A DNA stretch of 64,000 nt, taken from assembly GCF_019578655.1 (NCBI RefSeq), contig NC_063265.1, forward strand, positions 13,302,501 through 13,366,500, read 5' to 3'. Shown piece after piece: positions 24,828 through 35,511 of the stretch. Each line of letters starts with the position of its first letter. Positions within the stretch are counted from its first letter, which is position 1. The notes beneath the pieces are model-generated. The model saw only the letters and a program-made list of their open reading frames with translations. It was not told the DNA's origin and did no database searches. Source of the DNA: Ricinus communis (Eukaryota; Streptophyta; Magnoliopsida; Malpighiales; Euphorbiaceae). The position numbers and the translations under genes were made by a program.

Positions 24828-25598
24828 AAACTTGGGACACGTTTGGAATCTTACAAAGATTTTAGGTTAATTAGCAAATCTAGTGTTACCAACACAGTTT
24901 CGTTACCGTATGATAATGTGATTTAGTTATTTTGTGTGGTCGATTTTATGGGTTTATGGTGCACCCTTTGACGACAACCGCCAGCTGTCTTTATTGAGGT
25001 TGATTTACCTGTCATATAATACTTGTGGTGACGAGCCTTTAGCGGCAAAAATTAATGATGTTACTGCCTATATAAGATCTCCTGCCTTTATTACCCAAAT
25101 TTCCTTCCTTTTTCATTTTCATATATATTTTCCTTCCTTTTATAAAAATAATAATTTATTTATTTGTACCTTATGAGAGGCCACCTCAGATTTTGATTCT
25201 ATATTTTCCCTCTATCATTAATAGGTTTTCTTCCCCTTTCTCATCATTGTTTTGTATTAGGGAATTTGTTTCTCATAATTATTATTTTCTTTTTCTGTTA
25301 GAAATTTACAACTGATCAGTGAAATAATTTAGCTCTCACTGATGAATAAAGTTCCAACTTTTAACCTAATTTTTTTATTTCTTAATATAGTTTTAGGACA
25401 TTAATTGTTTGGTTGGTCTCATAGAAATGAGGAGGGAAGGGGAAATAAGATTAATTTTCCTTCTTTGATTTTTTAAATTTAGAAAAAAAAAAAGTAAAGT
25501 GAAAAAAAAAATTAATTTAAATACGAAACAATAAAAGCCATTTAAAAGGGCTATAATAGAAAAGGTAGATTTATTTTTTATTTTCTTAGTATTATAGT

Positions 25599-26011
25599 AA
25601 AATCTCTTTTTATATTGTAGTTTGGATCAAATAAAATTTATAATTATGAAAATGTTATAATTTAATGAGATTTAAATATTAATATTTTTTTTTTAGATTT
25701 AATATTCAATTTTATAGATAAAACGATATAAATTATATATAAGATACGTCAATATTTTATTATATTATAAAAAAACTGATGAAACAATAATACTACAGTA
25801 AAATAAAATATAATATAACATATATTTTTTAAAATTATATATATAAATATTATTATATAGAGAAATTTTTTTTAAAACATGACTTAAAAGATTTATAATT
25901 TATTATAATAGAGAATTTATTCCTATTATAATTTATCTAAATTGAGACGTAATTTTTTTATCACTATGTAGAGGTTATCTCTATATAGAGTATTATTATA
26001 GTAAGATTTTA
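25599..26011. mobile_element. Putative MITE with TAAAATCT ends
   Basis: A roughly 410-bp block of almost pure AT begins TAAAATCTCTTTTTATATTG and ends with AGATTTTA, giving short terminal inverted repeats; near the right end is CTCTATATAGAG. The start resembles the widespread dicot MITE type beginning TAAAACCTCTATAAATTAAT. There is no ORF. Boundaries are approximate. Confidence 0.4.
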
Positions 26012-29000
26012 ATGTATATCCAAATAATAATAAAAAAATCTTATTTAATTCTTTATTTGATAAGTGATGTATGGATTCTCGAGAAGAGAGAAGCCGTGGT
26101 GGTCTTTACAGACCGCCCGAATCCCATGAGTAAATAGAAAGTTGGATCTATATTGGATCTCACCTGAATCGCCTATTATAAGGGCAAGAACATAAATTTG
26201 AAGTTAAGATATTACTAATATGCATCAATCAACTGTCAAATTAAATCTATTTTTAAGATTCCTTTTTTTTTTCTTTATGATAGTTAGTGCATAAAATAAA
26301 GAGTAATTATAAAATTTAAAGTAATGTTAATATTATTAACAATATATATTAAAGGTCCAAATTAATGAAAATGGGTTATGGTTGGAGTTACACATATAAG
26401 TATATGCATTTGAAAGATTGAGACAAAAGAAAAGTACAAATCTACTTAAATTAGCAAACCAAGGGAACACACATTTTATCTTTTGATACTTATGAATGCA
26501 ATCCTCAAGCATTCAAATGATTGGATTCAGAAACTAACTTCTATACTAAGCAATACCTAAAACAAAATGTCCAAAAAGTGATATCAGACATGACATGACG
26601 CACCAAAAAAATTGATTATTAACTAAATTAATTATATTCTAACATCTTCACTGCACCTTCTAATTAAGAGGCAACACTATCCTTAAAAACCCACTTGCTG
26701 AATGTTGACGATGATGCTTCTTTGCAGAAGAATCCGATCCATCTTTCTATTTATTTATTTATTTATTTTTTAGAATAAGAAAAACTAAATATGCCCACAA
26801 ATGATGTGAGATCCACGAAACAATGTGGTGTCTATTTTCTCTATCTTTTTTTTTTGGAAAATAATTATTATTAATTTTGGAAATCTAACATTATGATTGT
26901 GATTTATTATTAGTGTGTCTTCACTTTTAAAACACTTTCCCTTGTTGAGTATCTTGATTTGGTATTATAGGTATCCAATTTGTAGTGTAAATCTGCAGCA
27001 TGCAAACATATTTTAAAAGGTTTTGCAGTGATTAACATTAATAATAATAATGGTGCTGCTGCGTGCTCACTGTATATAGATTAATGGGTGTCCGTCCACA
27101 TGATTTTAATTAAGATTAAACTTGGCATGCCTGAGTACCCTTTTGCTTTGCCATCTCTCTCTAATTATTGTTTACTAATTATCATTAGCAGAGCAGTGAA
27201 ATGTATAAAATTGGTCCCCGGAGTGAAGTGGCTGAAAAGGATAATTATTAACATTGACAAATTATTGTGACTGCAATGCTTTTTAATTTCTTTTGGCCTT
27301 GTGGGTGAATCTCTCGAGTTAAAAATGGTTCGTCGAAAAGCTTTTCCAATAAATATTATTATTCATTAATCACCGACAGGTGCATTTTGAGATCAATTTC
27401 CCATTGCTTTTTGAAAACCAAAACCAGATTTGTCAAAAACGCATGAAAAGCTTATTAAAGAAATCAATGAAATGAATAAGAGTTTTATGAACATGTTATT
27501 TTTTCAATATTTAAAAAATTAACCCTAAAGAATTGTCATTTTCTTTAACATATATATATTATTATTTTTCAAAATCCTAAGCTGGAAAGAAAGAAGAAGA
27601 AGGAGACATTGAGATACTTACAAAAGAGAAACATTAGAATCTGTATACGAGTGTGTTTGTGGTGGGCACTGATAATTGAGGGATGGAATTAGGATAGGGA
27701 CCATAAGCTTTTCGCTCCCTGGGGCTTGGGTTAGCTTGTCAACACAGTAGGGCCAATTATTTTTGTGCCATTAAGCTGTGATTGATTTATGTATATATAC
27801 TGGTGCCACTGTACTGCCCATGTATATTTCTGTTTCTTTTGAAAAAAGAAATGCAATTTTGCAAGAATTTGGAACCTCTGTTCCAAGTGGGTCGGTCGTC
27901 ACATATTTGTCGTTTCACGATCTGTAGCCCCATTCTATGGGATTGAGAAGTAGCTTTCTTTTTTTCTTCTTTTAATTGAGAAAATAAATTGCATACGAGA
28001 TTCATGATATCGGATATTAGGGAAACATTTACCCTTATTTTCAGCATTGCGTGATAAATTAATCATCCAATTGAAGGTATTAAATTAATATTTTCTTTTA
28101 ATAAACCACAAACACTATATAATATATGTTTTCAGAAAATTATAATATATGAACCCAAATCTTATCGATGTATTTAGTTTGGAAGCATTTAGTACATAGA
28201 AAATTATGAATATGAAAATAGGGTTCTAATTAAAATGCAACAGAGACAGTTTGTTAATTTTCGAATATTTTTTTGTTGAGTTCCTATCAATTTCATTAGG
28301 GCTCTAACAGATAAAAAGACAAAAGGCAGTTTAGAGATGTTTGATTGATTTTATTTAATTAGACAGCCTTCCAGAATGTAACAAAAGAAGGATTGGAATG
28401 TCCTAAAAAGACCAGTTTCTTTATGGTTAGGTTACCCAACAAATTGGAATTGCTGTAACTAAATTAATTAGGGTTAAGAAAGAGCGATGAATATGCGTGT
28501 CTTCCTACTCTGACTATATTAAGTCCAAAAGAAGACTCCTTTGCGTAAACGCAACTCCCATCCCATAATATCCTTTCTATCTAATATCTATCCCTTGTTA
28601 CAAGTTAGCATACATTCCCACCAAAATCCAATTCTAATCTCCTTCTTTGAATGTGTTTCTCTATCCATTTGCAAATATGTACTGGAAAGATCCGATGGAA
28701 GACGTAGTTATTGATTTTGACATATATAAATACGATGATAAAGGTCTCTTTTAATTTAATTAAAATATTATTAATAATAATAAAATTTTATCAAATAAAA
28801 ATATTTAATTAGAATAAAAATTGAAATAAAATTTTATTTTTATTATTGTTAATTAATTATATCATTAAAAATTTTATAATATAGTATAATACAGTCAGTT
28901 GTTAAATTTATTTTATTTTTAATAAAATTAAATTACAAATATTATTATGCTTAGATTATTATTTAATGTCATGTACATCCATGTATGTTATAATTTATTT

Positions 29001-29427
29001 CTGATAATATTTCTTAAAAGAAATTTCCAACTCATGTCCACATAAAATTGATAATAGTTTTTATTTTAGTTATAGATAAAATTCACAATAATTTAATTTA
29101 AGTGGAGAAGCATATTTGTATTATTCTATACAGCTATAGTCCAATCAGCAAGAGGCAAATGTCAATAAAATGGCGGGAAAATGAAAATTCAGATAAAGAA
29201 AAAACATAATAAAGTAAGTGGTGGTCAAACAAGTAATTATTAACAATCACATGCATGGAGCAAAGCAAGAACACAGCACTCAAATTTTTGCATTCACAAT
29301 TCAATCTTAAAAGCGTGAAAAGAAATTAATTAAGAAACCTTTAAAATGGATGATGCACGTGTCAGAGAGACCGTCTTTGTCTTCATAACACTACCACCAC
29401 CCTCCTCCACATGATGCACCTTTTTGG

Positions 29428-29447
29428 TGGCTGGCTGGCTGGCTGGC
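29428..29447. repeat. (GGCT)n microsatellite
   Basis: About five tandem copies of GGCT, unusually GC-rich against the surrounding AT-rich DNA. Confidence 0.8.
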
Positions 29448-29667
29448 ACTAGTCTCCAGTCCAGGTCATGTCCTTGGCAACCACCACCATATCCGGGTCT
29501 GGTTTTCTTTTTCTCCTTCTTAATTACTTTTAGCTCCTGTCATCAGCGCTCACAATTAGGCTCGCATGTGCCTTAAATTCGCTATTTGCATCGTGTTTTA
29601 TTTTTTTGGGATAAAAGTTCCTTGCCATATTTCTGATTTATAATTTAAATATGTATTTTATTTTTAA

Positions 29668-30000
29668 ATAAAAAATATATATTCATAAATAAATATCTCA
29701 CTGTTAAAAATTTCAATTTATAAAATTTTTACTCTGTTTAATCATTATTATGAAGTTCTCTGTAGTTAGTAAACAATAATTTGAGTAATGCAATAATTGA
29801 TCATATAACATATCAATAGCTTTTTAAACAATAATTTGACAGTTAAACAATGAAATTAATAGTTATTAAAAACTAAATCATGCTATCAAATATGAGTGAT
29901 ACAATAATGACAGTCGATCAAAAAAATTAATTAAATTTCTGCTAACCAAAACCTTTTAGCCGTGAATATCTTTTTTAGTATAATTTATAACCATATCTTT
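29668..30000. mobile_element. Fold-back (MITE-like) element, copy B
   Basis: Left and right halves are imperfect reverse complements (left AAATATCTCACTGTTAAAA against right TTTTAGCCGTGAATATC). The right half also matches copy A: CATGCTATCAAATA...AATGACAGTCGATC here and CATGTTATCAAATA...AATGATAGCCGATC at 17578. The two belong to one dispersed family. Confidence 0.5.
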
Positions 30001-31217
30001 CTTTATTTAAAAGAAAACATTCTTAAAGTTATAAACCCTAAACCACAAAATGTTTTTCTTATACCGATCTTTTTGTTTTTTTGTCTTTTTTTTTTTATAT
30101 TTATGATAAAAGTGATATAAATTCTATTTAATATTATTTAACAAAAGATTAAAAATTTTAAACTCGAAATTTTTCATAAATAAAAACATCAATTATTAGG
30201 TAATTATTTTCAATTATACTTATTCTAATTTTTCTTCATAACTTAAGGTTATATTTATTCTATTTATCTAAAGAAGAAAAAAAATCACAAATTATAAGGC
30301 ATGGTATTCCACTTTAGTATGAACCATTTAGCAGATGTATGTCCAAAAATCATTGCATAAGTTACAAACAAAAACTGAAACTGAAACAAGTTCCAGTACG
30401 CAGTTTTTAAAATGTTGTCGATAAGTAGTTTCACCATTTTCTATCTTATAATTAAGAAAGGATAAGTGTTTGTTTTCTTTTTCTTTTATTTTTTCCTTAA
30501 AAGGCTGCCCACAACTTTGGTGCATGGAATGAAGGAAATTGAGTGGGATTTGTTGATTTGTCGTTGATGGACCTTCGACGAGCCCTTTTTCTGGAGCAAT
30601 CTGCCTTTCACATGTGTTCATATATCTTATGGCCTCGGCAGAAACTGTCCACTATACCTGAAAAAGTAAAGGGTAGTGGGCCTAGGTCCTTCTGAAATTA
30701 CTTAAACCCTGATAATGCAGTTTTCTCATTATAAAATCATTAAAAATTGTCTTATTTATAAGGTCTCGTTTCAAGATTTTGGTCAGTTGCAAGAAGCAAA
30801 TCCATTCATCAGGCGATGCCCATTTCTTTTTGATCAAACAAGAAGGTTAAGAGATGATAAAACAAACTATAGTTTATGAGAAAGTGGATCGCTCGAAATG
30901 GGAGATCAAATCGTAATTAACTCTTATTTTCATGCCCAGTGGATTAAAGATTGCCACTATCCTACGTACTGAAGAGATCTAAAAGAGCCATTGATGCTCG
31001 AGTTGTAACTATCACGGGGAGGAACTGCAGGTTATATTAATCTCCAACCATAAAGAAGGCTCTTTTTCTCATTTCTTGTGGGAAAATCTTCTTATTACAG
31101 TTAAACTGAAATACAATCAAACAAAGAAAATATAGATCAGGAAATAGAGAAGTCTCTAAGTATTACCAAATTGGCGCACATTTATGTCATATATAACAGA
31201 ATCATGTCATACATAAG

Positions 31218-33691
31218 CTAGTTGCTAGATTGAGTTTCTTGCTGATGTATTTGCTCCTTTTCTTCATCATCCTTAGGCTTTTCAGAATGATACGTTTGCT
31301 CTTTTTCTTCATCATCCTTAGGCTGTTCAGAAGATGGAGCTTGAGCTTCAGCATAACTTGTATCACTCATCACCTTTTCCACTGTACTTTCTTCTACTTC
31401 TTCTTTCTTTACCACACTTGATTCAGGATTGCTTGCTACCTTGGCAGGAAGCAATCCGTCCGTCGACCCCTTCGATTCCATCTTTAAATCTATATCATCG
31501 GCCTTGTATTTGTACCAGGATGCCATACAAAGATAGACACCAAAGTTGATGCAGCTCAGGATAGCTAAAAACCAATAAAATAGGTTTAAATTGTTGCTGT
31601 TTATATCATCACCATGTAACCACCCTTGTTTGCTTGGAGTAACTCTTTTAGTAATAGCATTGATGAGGTTAACCAAAACAGTACTCAAGAAATACCCAAA
31701 TGATAAAGATAGCCATGTAAATGATGTAGACAAGGATTTCATTCCTGAAGGTGCTTCCTTGTAGAAAAATTCTAATAATCCAACAAGTGTAAACATGTCT
31801 GCTATTCCGAAAATTCCATACTGAAAAGATAGCCAGAAAACACTGATGGGATGTGCTAGATCCTTATGTGCTTGGTCTCTTCTTTTCACCTCGACAATAC
31901 CTGCTACAGCCATTGAAATTGCAGATAGAACAAGACCAATTCCTACACGTTGAAGTTGCGTGATGCCTGATGGGTGACCGCTGATTTTTCGAGCAAAAGG
32001 AACGAAAAAGAACTCGTACATTGGAATAAGTATGACCATAAAAACTAGGGGAATTATAGGAACTGATGGGGCAGGAACCTCAAACTTGCCAATAAACCTG
32101 TTCATGATGTAACCCTGTTCTACTGAGAAAGTTTGGAGTTGTGCCAGACATGTGTTCATTATGATAGTACTGAATAAAATTGGCATCATTCTTGTCAGGA
32201 TCTTCACTTCTTCAACTTGTGTCACAGTGCATACTTGCCATGGTGCAGCTGTCAGGTCTTTAGGTAGAATGGCAGCTCTATCTAGGAATCTGGTTCAGTA
32301 AGCGAAAAATCAATAAGAAAAGAAAATATTATCACGTATCAGAATTATGTGAGTGAGCATTAAGGCTATATCAGAACCTGAATTGGTCCGTATGTGCAAT
32401 TTTTTCATCTGAGTATATTCTTTCTTCGTCACTGATCTCGTATAGCTCTTCAGGATTCTCTGGCAGCGATAATTTTCGGTTCTTGATTGCCACAACAAAA
32501 ACCTGAAAAGGCCAATGGAAGGGTATCAATTGTAAGGAATTCTGTGCATTCTCGCACATAAATATGCGAAAGACCGCACTATAATTATCGTATTTGATTT
32601 GGGACCTAATTCAATGGTCAGCACGTTAGTTCTTATCGAATCAGAATTCATAATAAAAATGATCGAGTACCTGTACGATCCTGATGAGGGGACTCTCTCC
32701 AGGTTCTTTGAGGTGGTAGTAACGTTTCCCACAGGCAAGAACAATGAAACCAACGAATGCGGCAATAGTTGATATCATAAATCCTTTGTACCAAGCATCA
32801 TTGACACTAACCCAAACTATGCCTGTGACACCTACTGCTGCACCAAGTACTGTGCTGAGTGTCATCCAATTGAAGTAGGTTGCAAGATCCTTGGCCTCTT
32901 CAGGATCATTCTGATTAAATTGGTCAGCGCCAAGTGAAGGAAGAGCTCCCCTGACTCCACCTGAACCTAAAGCTAACAAAGCAAGTGATGCGTAGAGCGT
33001 AAATTCTATTTTTCCTTCCACACACTTTGGCTTGCCACAATACGGCGGGTGCAGACTTTTTGCATGAGCTTGAATTGTCATTAACACCATAGCCTGGATG
33101 TTTAAGATCCTTTAAGATATAGAAAGAAAGAAGGCGTATAATTAATTAAGATATATACAACAGTTCTTGGTGTATTACCAAGATTTCAATCACTGCAAAA
33201 AGCAGCACAGTGTAAAGTTTGTTCAAGAAAGTATCAGAAATGAAGCCACCAAGAAGAGTGAGCAAGAATATCGATCCCATGAGGTTGGTTAGAGTGTTGG
33301 CGGAATTAGGTATATCAAAATACATAACCTTGAGGAAGTAAAGAACCAAGCTAACCATGTTTGCTATGAAACCCATATTGTCCAATGCCACCAGCACTGC
33401 ACAGGAATGTGGAATTAGTATATTGTAATATTTACACACGTAGACCACACAGAAACTTCTGAATTCTGATAAACGAGTTCTTGTACACTTACCAAAAACA
33501 AACATGCAAGCTCTAAATCCACCTTTTCCTTCCTCTCGCTTGTTAAGGGAATTGTCTTCTGCCTTACTAACCTCCATGTCGCCCTGCGTTCATACGATTT
33601 TAGACATTAATAATAAGGAACTTGATCTAATTTGAGTATGCGTCTCATAGTGCAAAGAAGAGCGAGCGCGAGAGTTCTTGAGACTTACCAT
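31218..33691 (-). CDS. NPF (NRT1/PTR) family transporter, NPF4-like
   Basis: Exons 33493..33583, 33179..33396, 32671..33093, 32378..32502 and 31218..32289 join in phase. An ATG at 33689..33691, directly followed by a GTAAGT donor, could be a three-base first coding exon and gives 643 residues; otherwise translation starts at 33577 (MEVSKAED). The protein has the MFS-type PTR fold with about 12 hydrophobic segments: GSIFLLTLLGGFISDTFL (TM2-3 loop), ALGSGGVRGALPSLGADQF (TM4-5), a central hydrophilic loop, and FWLSFQYGIFGIADMFTLVG in the C-half. The TVTQVEEVKILTRMMPI and TFSVEQGYIMN stretches resemble NPF4 members, some of which carry nitrate or abscisic acid. The substrate cannot be read from sequence. 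The canonical ExxER motif of TM1 is degenerate here (VALDN). The tail is acidic with a tandem 15-residue duplication. Divergent to FEN1. Confidence 0.87.
31262..31351 (-). repeat. Duplicated 45-bp unit in the transporter tail
   Basis: CTTCATCATCCTTAGGC occurs at 31262 and 31307, a 45-bp in-frame duplication encoding two copies of S-E-K/Q-P-K-D-D-E-E-K-E-Q in the cytosolic C-terminus. Confidence 0.8.
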
Positions 33692-35340
33692 ATTTGGGCC
33701 TTGGCGCGAGAGGCAGTTAAAAGTTAAAACGAGAGAAATTGGTAAGTGGTGCAACAATGACCATCAAAATATAGCACATCGAACACTTTGTTTATGACGT
33801 TGAATGGCATCTAGTTCGGTCCGCCATTTGTCTCTTGCCATGGCGACAGAGCCCTGGAAAATTAACTTGGGTTTTCCAATTAATCTTTCTGTTCCGATTT
33901 TCTCTAAGAACAGCAGCATTATACTTCTTAATTCCAGGTTAATCAGTAACAGCCACATCATGCTTTAATTACCCAGTCCAAAAGTTTCCATGTCTGTTTT
34001 CGGTCAAATATTGTAGACAAATGGCATTATGGATGTAATATTCTTTAATCTGCCTTCACATAAATTAGCACTAAAACATGCCATTGCTAAGTTACAGCTA
34101 ATGGCTCTGAAACTCAGTTCCTTTTACTCCAGGAACAGATGGATCGATGAAAGGAGAGAAAGGAAAAGACATGTCAGTCTTGCAAGAGTACTAAGTTTGA
34201 GCATAGACTTTTGTACAAGGAGACGAACCTCATGTATTTATTTATATAATGCAGCAAAATTATATTATGATCTAGACTTATTAAGCTCAAACATAGACAT
34301 GGTTTCTCTTGTTAATCATACTGAAAAGGAAGGTTTGCTGCTGTTGCTATCCAGCGTTGAGATTCATGATTATCACTTGTTAGGCCAGTTAGATAACTAC
34401 TTGCAGTTTGGTGCATGTATATATGATCTAACGTTGTAAGTAACTAAAACCATGCATGCATAGAAGCTGAGATGTTTGATCGAGAAAACCATAATCTAAC
34501 AGAAGAAAAAAGGAATCTAGCTTTCTTCAAAATCAACTTAAAAATAATCGCACTCTGCTGCACAAAAACAATCATGGGATCCAAGTGTTTCTTGTTGTCA
34601 CTTTGAAAACTTAAGTTTCCTTTTTAATATTAGTTTTAATTTGGATTTGACGGATGAAGCGATGCTGTGGTTTGGAATTATTCTAGATGATGCTTTACTA
34701 GTAATTAAATTAGTTGCTTTTTAATTAGTTGTAATTAAATCACTAGATTTCTAATTACTAGTCGGCAAATTATCCCACTGAATATGTCATTCCTACTCTA
34801 TACTATATAATGAATGATCTATTGACTTAACGTTAGAAAAACAATGATTTTCATGTTTTAAATTTTTTTATATGAAATAATGGTTTAGAATTATAATTTT
34901 CATATATTATTTTTATATTATGTTATATGATATATATAATAATATCTCAATTTAAAGTAAAGTCTTAAATTTAAATTTTCTTTTTTTTATTTATAACTCT
35001 CTCGTCATAAAAAAAATAAAAATTGAGGTTACCCCGATTTTACCATGATATGCCAAGTGGCCTATGTAAAAGTAAGGTAAATTATATTTTTAATTTCTTA
35101 AATATTTTTATTTTTATTTTATTAAATTTTTTATTTTTTTTAGGTAAAAGCAGAAGACACAATAGTTCAATAAAATAAACAAAAATTTCATAAAATATAT
35201 GTAAAAAGTACTCAGTAAAAATATGAAGACTGGAATGGACAAAATACAAATTAAAGGCTAAATATAATAAAACTAAAGAGTTGAGCGACTTAATAATAAA
35301 TTTTACTTAAAAATAAATGGATTTTAAAGTCAAGTCAGTA
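33692..35340. other. Divergent intergenic region NPF/FEN1
   Basis: Shared upstream region of the NPF transporter and FEN1. It is AT-rich, and holds an 11-bp perfect inverted repeat pair (ACTAGTAATTA at 34697, TAATTACTAGT at 34752) and a 136-residue ORF (34029-34439) without recognisable similarity. The FEN1-proximal 170 bp is described separately. Confidence 0.45.
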
Positions 35341-35400
35341 TTGGGCAAAACCCAGCCCAAAATGATACGGCCCAAAAATAAGGCGCCAGTAGGCGGGAAA
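35341..35400 (+). promoter_or_regulatory. FEN1 promoter: E2F site and site-II elements
   Basis: GGCGGGAAA (35392-35400) is an exact reverse match to the E2F consensus TTTCCCGCC, 112 bp before the FEN1 ATG. Just upstream are AGCCCA (35354-35359) and GGCCCA (35369-35374), site-II type elements, and a GGCGCC. E2F plus site-II is the usual arrangement in plant DNA-replication genes and predicts expression in S-phase and meristem cells. Confidence 0.65.
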
Positions 35401-35511
35401 GATTGTGCCTTTGTCGCTCAATTTCTACAGTGGTATAGCTCCTGCTTTGCGACCTAAACTCCCTCCCAAAAGAAAAGAAAGAAGTTGTGATTCCCATTTT
35501 CATAATTATCA

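Larger units (their letters stand above)
24830..31217. other. AT-rich intergenic region
   Basis: 6.4 kb between the PAE promoter and the 3' end of the NPF transporter. It holds a likely MITE (about 25599-26011), a GC-richer island (26080-26170), a second fold-back element (29668-30000) and a (GGCT)n microsatellite (29428-29447). I see no gene; the longest ORFs are under 100 residues and unlike known proteins. The stretch next to 31218 contains the transporter's 3' UTR. Confidence 0.5.

Noticed and set aside
34029..34439. 136-residue plus-strand ORF between NPF and FEN1
   Set aside because: No domain or family resemblance and it lies in promoter-side DNA; length is within chance for a 1.6-kb spacer.
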